From: Paludibacteraceae bacterium
Lineage (GTDB): Bacteria; Bacteroidota; Bacteroidia; Bacteroidales; Paludibacteraceae
Direction: 5' to 3'
DNA: 64,000 nt
Assembly (NCBI GenBank): GCA_017550335.1
Contig: JAFZPM010000032.1
Coordinates: 1 to 64,000 of the forward strand
Positions 8,577 to 20,522 of the stretch are shown here, piece after piece. Within the stretch, counting starts at the first letter, position 1, and each line of letters begins with the position of its first letter. The notes under the pieces are model-generated. The model was given only the letters and a program-made list of their open reading frames with translations. It ran no database searches and was not told the origin of the DNA. A program made the translations under genes and the position numbers.

Positions 8577-10763
8577 ATGAAAGACAATGAATTGGCAAAA
8601 CAACTGAAATTGCATTTTGGTTTTGATTCCTTCAAGGGGAACCAAGAGGCGATTATCACCAACCTTTTGGCGGGTAAGGACACCTTTGTCCTCATGCCGA
8701 CGGGTGGCGGCAAGTCATTATGCTATCAGTTGCCGTCATTAATGATGGAAGGCACTGCAATTGTGATTTCTCCGCTCATCGCGCTGATGAAGAATCAAGT
8801 GGACGCGATGAGGAACTTCAGCGAAGAGGATGGCATCGCACATTTCATCAACTCGTCCCTCAACAAGGCGGCGATAGACAATGTGAAGACGGACATTCTG
8901 GAGGGTAGGACAAAATTACTATATGTGGCTCCGGAGTCGTTAACCAAGGAGGAGAACGTGGAATTCCTCAGGCAGGTGAAGATCTCTTTCTTCGCCATCG
9001 ACGAGGCGCATTGCATCTCGGAATGGGGACACGACTTCAGACCGGAATATAGAAGAATCCGTCCGATAATCAATGAGATAGGGCAAAAGGTCGCCGTCAT
9101 CGCATTGACAGCGACGGCCACCCCTAAGGTGCAACACGACATACAGAAAAGCCTCGGCATCACGGAAGCCACGGTGTTCAAATCGTCGTTCAACCGTCCG
9201 AACCTATACTACGAGGTGAGACCAAAGAGGGACGATATCGACAAGGAGATCATCAAGTTCATCCGAAGCCAGGAGGGCAAGTCAGGCATCATCTACTGCC
9301 TCAGCCGCAAAAAGGTGGAGGAGTTGGCGGAGACGCTGCGCGTGAACGGCATCAATGCCTTGGCATACCATGCGGGCATGGATAGCGCGACGCGTTCAGG
9401 CAACCAAGACTGCTTCCTGATGGAGAAGGTGCAGGTCATCGTGGCCACCATCGCATTCGGTATGGGTATCGATAAACCTGACGTGCGATTCGTCATCCAT
9501 TACGACATACCGAAGAGCTTGGAAGGCTACTACCAAGAGACGGGAAGGGCCGGCCGTGACGGCGGTGAAGGCCGTTGCATCGCCTTCTACTCCAACAGCG
9601 ACTTGCAGAAACTGGAGAAATTCATGCAAGGCAAGCCTATCGCAGAGCAGGAGATCGGCAAACAACTGCTCTTGGAGACGGCAGCTTATGCGGAAAGCGT
9701 AGTTTGTAGAAGAAAAGTATTATTACACTACTTCGGAGAGGAATACTCCGAGGAAAATTGTGGAAATTGTGATAATTGTTTAAATCCGAAAAAACAAGTG
9801 GAAGCGAAAGAGTTGCTATGTACCGTTCTGGAGACGATCATAGCGTTGAATGAAAAGTTTAAAACGGAGCATGTGATCGACGTCATTATGGGGAACGAGA
9901 CGTCGGAAGTCAAATCCTATGGCCATGACGAAGAAATCGACACGTTTGGCGAAGGCAAGGATGAGAGTGAAAGAACGTGGCAGAATGTGATACAAAAAGC
10001 GATGATATGCGGTTATATCACAAAAGACATCGAGAACTACGGCATTCTGAAACTCACTCCTGAGGGGAAGGCATTCCTCAAAAAACCTAAATCGTTCGAA
10101 ATCGTCAGCGAAGAGGAGGAGGAAGTGGAAGAGGTGGATATCCAACTGAAAGGTGGTGCCTCCTGTTGTGCGGATCCCGCCCTATTCTCCATGCTGAAGG
10201 ACCTGCGCAAGAATCTATCCAAGAAATTGGGACTGCCACCATTCGTCATTTTCCAGGATCCTTCGTTAGAGGCGATGGCCACCACCTACCCTATCACCAT
10301 CGAGGAGCTTCAAAACATCCCTGGTGTGGGCGCTGGTAAGGCGAAACGTTTCGGCGAGGAGTTTGTCCAACTCATCAAGAAACATGTCCAAGAGAATGAA
10401 ATAGAACGTCCGGAGGACCTCCGCGTACGTTCCGTGGCCAATAAGTCTAAACTGAAGGTCTCCATCATCCAAGCCATAGACCGTAAAATCGCATTGGATG
10501 ACATCGCGGAATCGAAAGGTCTGGACTTCGACGAACTGCTGGACGAAATCGAGGCCATCGTCAATTCCGGCACGAAAATCAACATCGACTACTTCCTCGT
10601 TCAGATTATGGATGAGGACCGTATCGAAGAGGTGTTCGACTACTTCAAGGAGGCGGAATCCGAAGATGTGGAGGACGCTCTGAAGGAACTGGGTGAAAAT
10701 GATTACACGGAAGAGGAAATCAGACTCGTCAGGATTAAATTCATCTCCGAGATGGGTAATTAA
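8577..10763 (+). CDS. recQ: ATP-dependent DNA helicase RecQ
   Basis: RecQ unwinds DNA 3'-5' in recombination and repair. The 728-residue protein has Walker A PTGGGKS (41-47), the DEAH box (142-145, IDEAHCISEWGHDFRPEYRR), helicase motifs IV-VI with QETGRAGRDG, the RecQ-C-terminal zinc motif (VVCRRKVLLHYFG ... CGNCDNC), a winged-helix segment and an HRDC domain (about 535-610). About 120 residues beyond HRDC form an extra acidic C-terminal region, which makes it longer than E. coli RecQ (about 610) but usual for Bacteroidetes RecQ. A strong terminator follows. Confidence 0.95.
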   Translation: MKDNELAKQLKLHFGFDSFKGNQEAIITNLLAGKDTFVLMPTGGGKSLCYQLPSLMMEGTAIVISPLIALMKNQVDAMRNFSEEDGIAHFINSSLNKAAIDNVKTDILEGRTKLLYVAPESLTKEENVEFLRQVKISFFAIDEAHCISEWGHDFRPEYRRIRPIINEIGQKVAVIALTATATPKVQHDIQKSLGITEATVFKSSFNRPNLYYEVRPKRDDIDKEIIKFIRSQEGKSGIIYCLSRKKVEELAETLRVNGINALAYHAGMDSATRSGNQDCFLMEKVQVIVATIAFGMGIDKPDVRFVIHYDIPKSLEGYYQETGRAGRDGGEGRCIAFYSNSDLQKLEKFMQGKPIAEQEIGKQLLLETAAYAESVVCRRKVLLHYFGEEYSEENCGNCDNCLNPKKQVEAKELLCTVLETIIALNEKFKTEHVIDVIMGNETSEVKSYGHDEEIDTFGEGKDESERTWQNVIQKAMICGYITKDIENYGILKLTPEGKAFLKKPKSFEIVSEEEEEVEEVDIQLKGGASCCADPALFSMLKDLRKNLSKKLGLPPFVIFQDPSLEAMATTYPITIEELQNIPGVGAGKAKRFGEEFVQLIKKHVQENEIERPEDLRVRSVANKSKLKVSIIQAIDRKIALDDIAESKGLDFDELLDEIEAIVNSGTKINIDYFLVQIMDEDRIEEVFDYFKEAESEDVEDALKELGENDYTEEEIRLVRIKFISEMGN

Positions 10764-10794
10764 TCTATATTCTGACATAGATATCTAATGGGCA

Positions 10795-10826
10795 AGGGAA
10801 TTCCGAATGATTCGGGATTCCCTTTT
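10795..10826 (+). terminator. Intrinsic terminator of recQ
   Basis: AGGGAATTCCGAA pairs with TTCGGGATTCCCT (one mismatch) and leads into TTTTT. Confidence 0.85.
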
Positions 10827-10828
10827 TA

Positions 10829-10868
10829 GACGCTAGCGTCTAAAATCTAAAATCTAAAGTCTAATTTT
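10829..10868. repeat. TCTAAAA microrepeat, four units
   Basis: Between the recQ terminator and the next promoter lie four near-identical heptamers, TCTAAAA, TCTAAAA, TCTAAAG and TCTAATT. It is a simple-sequence run of the kind scattered through this window's gaps. Confidence 0.6.
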
Positions 10869-10896
10869 GCCGATTCCACAAAAATCACTAAGTTTG
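10866..10896 (+). promoter_or_regulatory. Promoter of the flavo-diiron gene
   Basis: -33 TTTG at 10866-10869 and -7 TAAGTTTG at 10889-10896 are separated by 19 bp, the same spacing as in the tig promoter. The ATG is 44 bp downstream. Confidence 0.7.
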
Positions 10897-10939
10897 AAGT
10901 CTAGAAAACAGAAGAAATAACAAAGCAAAACTTATCATT

Positions 10940-12094
10940 ATGTCAAGTGTGAAATACATCGGGGTGGATGACCCTGATATAGACTTGTTCGAAAGTCAAT
11001 ACATTGTTCCGGAAGGAATGTGCTACAACTCCTACCTTATTGAAGACCAGCAAATTGCCATTATGGACACGGTGGATACCCGCAAGACCAGCGAATGGTT
11101 GGAGAACGTCAAGAAAGCGTTGGCGCGAAGAACGCCCCAATACCTCATCGTGCAACACATGGAGCCTGACCACAGCGGTTCCATCGCCGCATTGGTGGAG
11201 GCATACCCTAACGTGACCATCGTGGCAAGCGCCAAAGCCATCCAATTCATGGGCCAGTTCTTCGAAGGAAAGAGCTTCACGACGAAGGCCGTGGGCGAAG
11301 GCGACACCCTTTCATTAGGCAACAACACGCTTCGCTTCTTCACCGCACCTATGGTACACTGGCCAGAGGTGATCGTTACCTATCTGGAGAGCGAGAAAAC
11401 GCTCTTCTCGGCGGACGGATTCGGCAAGTTCGGCGTCTATGGCGCTGATCCGGACGATTGGGCATGCGAGGCCCGCAGGTATTACTTCAACATCTGCGGC
11501 AAATACGGAGCGCAAGTGGACGCCCTATTGCGCAAGGCATCCACGTTAGCCATCGAGAAGATTTGCCCGCTGCACGGACCAGTCCTTGAGAACGAGCTGT
11601 TGGCGGAGGCTATCCGTCTCTACTCCATCTGGTGCAAGTACGATGTGGAGACACCGGGAGGTGTGTTGGTCGCATACGCATCCATCCACGGAGGCACACG
11701 TGCGGCCGCAGAGGCGATCGCAGCCTCTCTAAGCGCAAAAGGAGCCACTAAGGTGGCCATCACCGACTTGAGCCGTGATGATGTCGCAGAGGCTGTGGAA
11801 GACGCGTTTAGGATGGAATCCATGGTATTGGCCTGTGCCACCTATGACGGAGGAATCTTCCCTCCTATGCACAACTTCCTGCACAAGCTCTCCATCAAAG
11901 GATACCAGCGTCGTCGTGTGGGTCTGATCGAGAACGGCACATGGGCACCTCAGGCGGCACGCATCATGCGTGAGATGTTGGAGAAGATGAAGGCTGTGGA
12001 GATCGTGGAGCCAGTCGTGACGATAAAGAGCCGCATGAAAGAGGCGGACAAACCACAGTTGGAAGCATTGGCGGACGCTATCGTGCGCAAATAA
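10940..12094 (+). CDS. FprA-type flavo-diiron protein (A-type flavoprotein)
   Basis: Cytoplasmic flavo-diiron proteins reduce O2 to water or NO to N2O and protect anaerobes. The 384-residue product has a metallo-beta-lactamase-like N-terminal domain with the diiron ligand motif HMEPDH (H73, E75, D77, H78), later ligands in VHWPEV, FSADGFG and CPLHGP, and a C-terminal flavodoxin domain (about 250-384, VAYASIHGGTRAAAEAI). No rubredoxin or reductase domain is fused, so electrons must come from a separate partner. It has its own promoter and is probably cotranscribed with the small gene 22 bp downstream. Choice between O2 and NO as substrate cannot be read from the sequence. Confidence 0.92.
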   Translation: MSSVKYIGVDDPDIDLFESQYIVPEGMCYNSYLIEDQQIAIMDTVDTRKTSEWLENVKKALARRTPQYLIVQHMEPDHSGSIAALVEAYPNVTIVASAKAIQFMGQFFEGKSFTTKAVGEGDTLSLGNNTLRFFTAPMVHWPEVIVTYLESEKTLFSADGFGKFGVYGADPDDWACEARRYYFNICGKYGAQVDALLRKASTLAIEKICPLHGPVLENELLAEAIRLYSIWCKYDVETPGGVLVAYASIHGGTRAAAEAIAASLSAKGATKVAITDLSRDDVAEAVEDAFRMESMVLACATYDGGIFPPMHNFLHKLSIKGYQRRRVGLIENGTWAPQAARIMREMLEKMKAVEIVEPVVTIKSRMKEADKPQLEALADAIVRK

Positions 12095-12116
12095 GCGAGA
12101 GAACATCTGACTAGAT

Positions 12117-12359
12117 ATGGCAAAACTTGAAACGATATTTGATCATAACCCGACCGACAAAGAGCTTATGCGGTGGGGAGGGAGAGAAAATTTTGACTAT
12201 TTTAAAGATAGGGGATTCGATATTTTAGCTGACGCTGATACGAACTATTATATGATAGGTTTATTGTATAAGAGTCGTGGCGATGTTAAAATGGCCAAAA
12301 AGTATTTGTCTAAAATTAAGAGCAAAGGAATGCTGTCTACCTTAGTCGAAGACTTCTGA
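12117..12359 (+). CDS. Small TPR-like protein of unknown function
   Basis: The 80-residue soluble product has no signal peptide. Its C-terminal half (YYMIGLLYKSRGDVKMAKKYL) has the helix-turn-helix spacing of a single TPR-like repeat. It follows the flavo-diiron gene by 22 bp and is followed at once by a terminator, so it closes that transcript. Its base composition is more AT-rich than the upstream gene. I do not recognise the family. Confidence 0.65.
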   Translation: MAKLETIFDHNPTDKELMRWGGRENFDYFKDRGFDILADADTNYYMIGLLYKSRGDVKMAKKYLSKIKSKGMLSTLVEDF

Positions 12360-12390
12360 AACTATACGTCCAAGCCAGTGATAAAAACGC

Positions 12391-12424
12391 AAGGGCGAAG
12401 CGGAATGATATCTGCTTCGCCCTT
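12391..12424. terminator. Bidirectional terminator
   Basis: AAGGGCGAAGC and GCTTCGCCCTT form a perfect 11-bp stem between convergent genes. Flanking A/T allows it to serve either strand. Confidence 0.75.
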
Positions 12425-12462
12425 GTCTATGTATAGAGAATATGAACTTATTGAGGATCAAG

Positions 12463-14640
12463 TTACTCCACTAGAGCTTTCACCGCCCGACCACCGATGC
12501 GGACCACATAGACACCCGCCATTTTCATAGGAATACGCACCTCGTCGCCCTTGCCGGTGCCCAACAGTACCCCCATTAAATCATACACGTAGACAGGCTC
12601 CTCAGCCCCATCGACACAGATGGTCTTGTCCACAGTATAGAGGGTGATATGTTCGCCTAAGACATCAGAGACACCGTCTGAAGGGAGGAATTGGATTTTG
12701 TAGACCGTTTTCAGTGTGGTATCACCCGTTTCGTAGCGTGCCGTTAGGGTAAGGACACCTGTCGTATTATCAAACGATTCCTTGACGCATTGTCCTCCAG
12801 ACGTATAACGATCAATCTCATATTTAAAATTATCCGGAGAATATTCCTCATCTATTACATAATCAAATCTATCCGCCGAGAATTCAGGAATAGGTTTTTC
12901 GTTCATTGACATGGATTTAATGTATGGACGGAATAAAATACTATAACTCGAACTAACATTTTCATCTCCTTTAAGTTGGAGGTTAATAGTACATGTATGT
13001 AGTGAATCGGAGTATATCTTCTCATAAATAAAATGATTATCATATATATAATCAAGTATTGAATAATTGATAGCAGAACCAGGGGGATTTGTGCCAATAG
13101 GTTCGCCAATCGATTCATATTCATATTTGCGTGGAGAGAAATCTTTAATTTCCTTACGATTAACCTTTAGTTCCGTCAAAAAAACCGAATCGATTTTCCT
13201 CGTCAAAAAACTGTAAACATGGTAATTGGTGGAATCAAATTTGAAATCAGCCCCTATAACTTTAATTGATGCCACTCCTGTTAATCCATCATAAGAAGTT
13301 TCGACAACCGCCTCAGGAGATGTACTCCAACTGATTGACCTCAAATCCGACAAAGACATTTCAAACACGGAAGGCGATCGCAATAGATCCATTCTATCTT
13401 TAGAATAAAAGTCGTAATGGTAAAAACCCGAAAGATCATACAAGTATTTCCCCATCGAAAAAGAATCGATAATCATATTATCGATTTTAAGTTCTGTCAG
13501 ATATGATTCTGGTTTCTTATGCTTTATTCGATAGACATGCTTATTGCTTGGATTACAGCCATAATCCGCACCAAACACCGTCAACGTCATTATATTTGTT
13601 TTGAGATCATAGGACTCGTTGACACTTGCGCCTTCACTTGTTGTGTAATTCGTATAATATCTATAGAAGTCTTTTGTGTAGAACAATGAGTCGGAAAAGT
13701 CATACTCATATTTATCATAGCTGAATGAATCGACAGATTGGAAGGTCGAGTTCACTTTAAATTCCAATGACAACAAATAGGACTCATATACATGGGGATA
13801 TTCTCCATATAAGTACAAGGTACTATCCCGAACCGATCCATCCTTATAATAGGAAATGGATTTAACCAACCGATTCTGTTCATAATAATATTGTTCAGAA
13901 TCCAAATATTTAGTACTCGTTGTTGAAATCAAGTTGCCATTCTGACCATAGGTATATTCGTAATAGTCATCATTATAATGATTATGATCATCATTTTCAT
14001 ATTCTATCAAAGACGTGAGATGTCCATAGGAGTCAAACAATTTTTCAATATTATAAAAATGTTCAACTTCCAGTGGGTGGCAACAGCCTTCCTTTTCAGT
14101 GCCATAGAATATATACCCCTTAATCTTGCTCAAATAACCATCAGGGGAAAAACAATAATAAACCGAGTCCCGATCTGCATTCTCAAATTGAACATCTATT
14201 CTTTTCAGCATGCCATTGGGATAAAATTGATAATTATACCTCGTCACTTCGTGATAATATTGTATATCTTCTAATATCGTGGTAAGGTCTGAAAAATCCT
14301 CTATTTCTCTCCATCTGTCGAAACGATCGAGATGCAAATACAGAAGTTGTTTTTGGAACGAGCCATTTTCATCAGTGACACGGCCTATATTGATACGATC
14401 ATATCCTAAATTATTGTCATCATTAATCGTACGGAACGAAGTAACAATGCCATTTTTATCATAATGAATCTGATAGCACGGCGTAGTGTCTATCGTCATG
14501 TCTATATCCAACACAAAGGTGGTGTCCAATTTCTCCGCAGAAAGCGAAAACGGGCAACAAAGCCCCAATAACCCTAAAAGAAATCCCGCGACGCTCTTCT
14601 TCCCGAGAAGGCGACCGCCAATTATTGACAAGTGTTCCAT
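12463..14640 (-). CDS. Large secreted repeat protein with T9SS-type sorting domain
   Basis: The 725-residue product begins with a long signal sequence (GFLLGLLGLCCPFSLSA). The first half holds Tyr/Asp/Asn-rich stretches resembling YD-type repeats (YEYTYGQNGNLISTT). The second half holds about four roughly 100-residue units, each ending in L-TELK-x-N-x-x-x-I-x-x-FS-x-x-K-Y-x-Y, like cadherin-like beta-sandwich repeats. The last 60 residues (VYDLMGVLLGTG ... AGVYVVRIGGRAVKALVE) look like a type IX sorting domain, so I infer cell-surface attachment or secretion. The gene is clearly more AT-rich than the flanking thi and recQ genes. It has its own promoter and function is unknown. Confidence 0.75.
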   Translation of the reverse strand: MEHLSIIGGRLLGKKSVAGFLLGLLGLCCPFSLSAEKLDTTFVLDIDMTIDTTPCYQIHYDKNGIVTSFRTINDDNNLGYDRINIGRVTDENGSFQKQLLYLHLDRFDRWREIEDFSDLTTILEDIQYYHEVTRYNYQFYPNGMLKRIDVQFENADRDSVYYCFSPDGYLSKIKGYIFYGTEKEGCCHPLEVEHFYNIEKLFDSYGHLTSLIEYENDDHNHYNDDYYEYTYGQNGNLISTTSTKYLDSEQYYYEQNRLVKSISYYKDGSVRDSTLYLYGEYPHVYESYLLSLEFKVNSTFQSVDSFSYDKYEYDFSDSLFYTKDFYRYYTNYTTSEGASVNESYDLKTNIMTLTVFGADYGCNPSNKHVYRIKHKKPESYLTELKIDNMIIDSFSMGKYLYDLSGFYHYDFYSKDRMDLLRSPSVFEMSLSDLRSISWSTSPEAVVETSYDGLTGVASIKVIGADFKFDSTNYHVYSFLTRKIDSVFLTELKVNRKEIKDFSPRKYEYESIGEPIGTNPPGSAINYSILDYIYDNHFIYEKIYSDSLHTCTINLQLKGDENVSSSYSILFRPYIKSMSMNEKPIPEFSADRFDYVIDEEYSPDNFKYEIDRYTSGGQCVKESFDNTTGVLTLTARYETGDTTLKTVYKIQFLPSDGVSDVLGEHITLYTVDKTICVDGAEEPVYVYDLMGVLLGTGKGDEVRIPMKMAGVYVVRIGGRAVKALVE

Positions 14641-14710
14641 AATAAAAAAATTAAATGTTCATATATTCATAAAATCACATACACACGCATCTCCACATAT
14701 CACACATGTT

Positions 14711-14718
14711 CAAATATA
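14711..14718 (-). promoter_or_regulatory. -7 box of the secreted repeat-protein gene
   Basis: On the minus strand the sequence reads TATATTTG, giving a leader of about 65 bases before ATG 14640. Confidence 0.55.
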
Positions 14719-14866
14719 AGAAATAGATCACAGAATTCAAAAAAACAGGCATAAAAAATTTTAATTTCCCACGGAGGTTTCATCTACCGCATTAGGCATA
14801 TTGCAATTACTATTTACCATTTAATATTTATTATTCCAGAGGCACGAATGAATGCATCAGAAATTT

Positions 14867-15472
14867 TCAATCATTTCCCACTGTACTTTCCAGGGATACA
14901 AAATGCTCCACTCCATGGACGATTCCCTCTTCAATGAACGGATTCCACACATCCCCTAAGAACGCCACGCCACCGAATCCCCAACTCCGCACGAGCGGGA
15001 GACGCTCCACCGACATTCCGCCTAGGGCAATCACTTTGTCGTCGATGATTCCCTCCTCCTTTGCCTTGCGCAACATATCCGCCGAGAGGGATGGTCCGTA
15101 TCCTTGCTTGGAGATGCTGTCGAAGATCGGACTGAGGAAGAGATAGTCGCATTGTGGCTTATGGGCGACCACCTCCTCCAAGCTATGGCAGGAGCGGGAG
15201 ATATGCCCCTCCCACTTCTCTGGCGGATAGGGATTCCGCTGATTGAGATGCACCCCCTTCAACCCATATTGCTCCGCCAGTTCGAAATGGTCATGCAAAA
15301 CGATACGTGGGTAGTATTGCGGCTCCACCTGCTTCAGAAAGGTCTCGTACGCACGCACATCCGCCTCCGGCTTGCGGAGATGAAGGTACTCCAATCCGTT
15401 CCTGAAGAGAGCGTCCACACACTGCGCTTCGCCTTGGAAAAACGTGGGATAGGTGATCACAATCAGTTTCAT
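14867..15472 (-). CDS. Second thiamine-phosphate synthase-like protein (ThiE/TenI type)
   Basis: The 201-residue TIM-barrel protein is a diverged homologue of ThiE at 19857-20504. Visible equivalents are HLRKP, GLKGVHLNQRN, LSPIFDSISKQGYGP and the phosphate-binding VIALGGMS. The acidic DRxDLA-type motif of true ThiE is replaced by HDHFELAEQYG. In the operon it is the last gene, 19 bp after thiF. Family knowledge allows either thiamine-phosphate synthesis or TenI-like thiazole tautomerase; the altered motif makes tautomerase or a TenI-like role slightly more likely, by inference. Confidence 0.8.
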   Translation of the reverse strand: MKLIVITYPTFFQGEAQCVDALFRNGLEYLHLRKPEADVRAYETFLKQVEPQYYPRIVLHDHFELAEQYGLKGVHLNQRNPYPPEKWEGHISRSCHSLEEVVAHKPQCDYLFLSPIFDSISKQGYGPSLSADMLRKAKEEGIIDDKVIALGGMSVERLPLVRSWGFGGVAFLGDVWNPFIEEGIVHGVEHFVSLESTVGND

Positions 15473-15491
15473 GCCTAAACGATATAATTAT

Positions 15492-16190
15492 TTACAAATC
15501 AAACACATGGCTTTCCATCGTGTATAAATCGATGGTCCATAGACGATTGACCAAAGGGGTTCCGATTCCTGTGATCAGCTGTAACACTTGATTCGCCTCC
15601 ACACTGCCCACAATCGCCGGGGTCACGCCAAACACCGCCTTCGAAGGCGTGTAGTCCTTCGTCTCCTCCTTCGGATAGAGGTCGGTGTAATACTTGGGAC
15701 TCTTCCCCACCCCGAACACGCAGACTTGGCCCGCCAAGCCCTGTATCGAGCCATAGACGTACGGTTTTTTCTGCGCCCGGCAGACTGCGTCGATAACGTA
15801 GCGGGAGGCGAAATTATCGCAACCGTCCACCACCATGTCATAATCACGGATGATCTCCGCCGCATTCTCCTCCGTCAGGCGGCAAGCGTAAGGGACCAGC
15901 TTCACATCGCTGTTCTGGGAGGAAAGTCGCTTCACGGCGCATTCCACCTTGCTCAGCCCCACCTCCTCTTCCGTGTAGAGCACTTGTCGGTGGAGGTTCG
16001 TGACGCTCACCACATCATCGTCCATCAGTCCGATGGTACCCACACCCGCACCCGTCAGATAGGTGGCGATGGGAGAACCCAGGCCTCCCACACCCACGAG
16101 GAGGACACGCGCGTTGTGCAGTTTCACTTGCCCCGCTTCGCCCATCTCAGGCAAAAGCATCTGGCGGTGGTAGCGTTCTCTCCAGTCCAT
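15492..16190 (-). CDS. thiF: ThiS adenylyltransferase ThiF (zinc cysteines absent)
   Basis: ThiF adenylates the C-terminal Gly of ThiS so that it can accept sulfur. The 232-residue E1-like protein has the nucleotide-binding GVGGLGSPIATYL, the DDDVVSVTNLHRQ motif and VDGCDNFASRY. It contains five Cys but no C-x2-C pair. The C-terminal zinc and acyl-disulfide region of E. coli ThiF/MoeB is replaced by YTPSKAVFGVTPAIVGS. It lies 1 bp after thiH and 19 bp before the second thiE, in the riboswitch-controlled operon. Confidence 0.9.
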   Translation of the reverse strand: MDWRERYHRQMLLPEMGEAGQVKLHNARVLLVGVGGLGSPIATYLTGAGVGTIGLMDDDVVSVTNLHRQVLYTEEEVGLSKVECAVKRLSSQNSDVKLVPYACRLTEENAAEIIRDYDMVVDGCDNFASRYVIDAVCRAQKKPYVYGSIQGLAGQVCVFGVGKSPKYYTDLYPKEETKDYTPSKAVFGVTPAIVGSVEANQVLQLITGIGTPLVNRLWTIDLYTMESHVFDL

Positions 16191-16191
16191 A

Positions 16192-17331
16192 CTATCCCGC
16201 TTTGACGATTTTCAGTTCATCGAAGCTGCTGTCCCAATCCTTCCAGACCGGTTCCCTGCCCAGTTCCTTCAGGCGGGCGTTGATCTCCACTGCCGTACGG
16301 TCATCGTTCACATGGAACTGCTCCAACGCCTGCGGATAGGTGTAGTAACCGCCCGGCTCCGTCTTGCTCTCCGCACTCATGGTCGTGACGCCTAGGCAAG
16401 CCATATTGTCACGGATGATGGCAGGTTCACGGGTGGAGTAAGAGATGTCCACGTCGTGGTCGAAGATGCGCATGGCGAAGGTCACCTGCGCCAATTCCTT
16501 GTCGGACATGATCACATTCGGTTGGAATCCACCATTCTCGGCGGGGCGCATGCGTGGGAAGTTCACGCTGTATTTAGTCTTCCAATAGTGTTTCTGCAGG
16601 TAACGCAGATGGTAAGCCATCATGGTGATGTCGGTGCGCCACTCCTTCTCCAAGCCGATCAGGACACCCATACCGATGGAGTGTACACCCGCCTGGCCCA
16701 TACGGTCGAAGCCGTTGCAGCGCCACTCGAACTTAGACTTCATGCCCTTCGGGTGGTAGATATTGTAGTTGGCCCGATGATAGGTCTCCTGGAAGCATAT
16801 CACACCGTTCATGCCGTGTCGGGTCAGCTCCTCATACTCCTCCGTGCTCAGCGGCATCACCTCGATCTTCAGGTTGGAGAAATATTTCTTGGCGACGTCC
16901 AATGCCTTAGCGATGTAAGGAACACCCGCCTTGGCAGGGTTCTCACCCGTCACGATCAGCAGGTTCTCGAAAGGACCCAGCTTCTTGATCGCCTTGTATT
17001 CATCCTCACACTGATCGATGGTCAGGATGGTGCGCGCCATCGGGTTGCTGATGTGGAATCCGCAATAGACGCACGAGTTAGTGCATGAATTGGTGATATA
17101 GAGCGGAATGAACATCGATATGGTCTTGCCGAAGCGTTCTTCCGTATATTTCTTGCTGAGACGGGCCATCGTCTCCAAATAAGGCGCGGCGGCAGGCGAA
17201 ATCATCGCCATGAAATCCTCCACGTCACAGTGTTCCTTCGACAAGGCGCGACGCACATCAGCATCCGTCTTCGACATGATCTTTGCGGTGGTCTCGTCCC
17301 AATCTATTTTAGCTAATTCGTCTGAAAACAT
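16192..17331 (-). CDS. thiH: 2-iminoacetate synthase ThiH
   Basis: ThiH is a radical SAM enzyme that cleaves tyrosine to dehydroglycine (2-iminoacetate) for the thiazole ring, the anaerobic alternative to glycine oxidase ThiO. The 379-residue product has the radical SAM C-x3-C-x2-C at Cys 83, 87 and 90 (CTNSCVYC) and the ThiH-typical SVNFPRMRPAENG segment. It is 33 bp after thiC and 1 bp before thiF. Use of ThiH fits an anaerobe. Confidence 0.95.
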   Translation of the reverse strand: MFSDELAKIDWDETTAKIMSKTDADVRRALSKEHCDVEDFMAMISPAAAPYLETMARLSKKYTEERFGKTISMFIPLYITNSCTNSCVYCGFHISNPMARTILTIDQCEDEYKAIKKLGPFENLLIVTGENPAKAGVPYIAKALDVAKKYFSNLKIEVMPLSTEEYEELTRHGMNGVICFQETYHRANYNIYHPKGMKSKFEWRCNGFDRMGQAGVHSIGMGVLIGLEKEWRTDITMMAYHLRYLQKHYWKTKYSVNFPRMRPAENGGFQPNVIMSDKELAQVTFAMRIFDHDVDISYSTREPAIIRDNMACLGVTTMSAESKTEPGGYYTYPQALEQFHVNDDRTAVEINARLKELGREPVWKDWDSSFDELKIVKAG

Positions 17332-17364
17332 CTCCTATGAGAATTTTGAATTTTGAGTTATGAA

Positions 17365-19826
<2,462 letters not shown>

Positions 19827-19856
19827 AAGTGTTATAATTAATTTTTATTCATTTAT

Positions 19857-20504
19857 TCATTTCATCAAATCCATCAGTTTGCGCATCTCCTCGACCGGGT
19901 TTTGCGCCCTCAAGACCGTGCCCGACAAGGCTATGCCCGAGACGCCCGTCCGCAGTATCGCGGGGATATCATCCGCCTCGATGCCCCCGATGGCCACGAT
20001 AGGCAGGCGGATATCCGCATCCCTCATCTTCTCCACGATAGAGGTGTAGCCCTCCAACCCCAGTACCGGGGAGAGGTTCTTCTTGGTGGTCGTGAACCGG
20101 AAGGGACCGCATCCGATGTAATCCGCACCCGACGAGGCATGCGACGAGACATCCTCGAAGGTGTTGGCGGTTCCACCGATGATAAAGCCGTCGCCCAAGA
20201 TGCCACGGGCCTCCGCCACCGGCATATCCTTCTTGCCGAGGTGTACACCATCCGCCCCCACCCGCTTCACCATCTCCACATGGTCGTCGATGATGAAGGT
20301 GGCGTTCTTCTCCGCACAGAGTTTCTTCACCTCCAAGGCGATAGGCAGGATCTCCTCGTCCAAGGCATCCTTCATGCGCAGTTGCACCCAACGGCAACCG
20401 CCCTCCAAGGCCATGGTGATGGAGTCCAAGTAGGAGTATCGCTCCGTGAAGTGCGAGATGAACTGCATCCGCACATTCTCCTGTAACATTTCTTGCTTAT
20501 TCAT
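19857..20504 (-). CDS. thiE: Thiamine-phosphate synthase ThiE
   Basis: ThiE joins HMP pyrophosphate and thiazole phosphate into thiamine phosphate. The 215-residue protein has RYSYLDSITMALEGGCRWVQLRMKD at its N-terminus region, DDHVEMVKRVGADGVHLGKKD, IGCGPFRFTTTKKN and the phosphate-binding VAIGGIEADDI. It sits 18 bp after thiS and 30 bp before thiG. A second, diverged homologue ends the same operon. No HMP-phosphate kinase (ThiD) is in the window. Confidence 0.92.
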   Translation of the reverse strand: MNKQEMLQENVRMQFISHFTERYSYLDSITMALEGGCRWVQLRMKDALDEEILPIALEVKKLCAEKNATFIIDDHVEMVKRVGADGVHLGKKDMPVAEARGILGDGFIIGGTANTFEDVSSHASSGADYIGCGPFRFTTTKKNLSPVLGLEGYTSIVEKMRDADIRLPIVAIGGIEADDIPAILRTGVSGIALSGTVLRAQNPVEEMRKLMDLMK

Positions 20505-20522
20505 AGCGGTCAGATGAGTGGG

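Noticed and set aside
15588..16205. 205-codon plus-strand frame opposite thiF
   Set aside because: Shadow of thiF, with unnatural composition.
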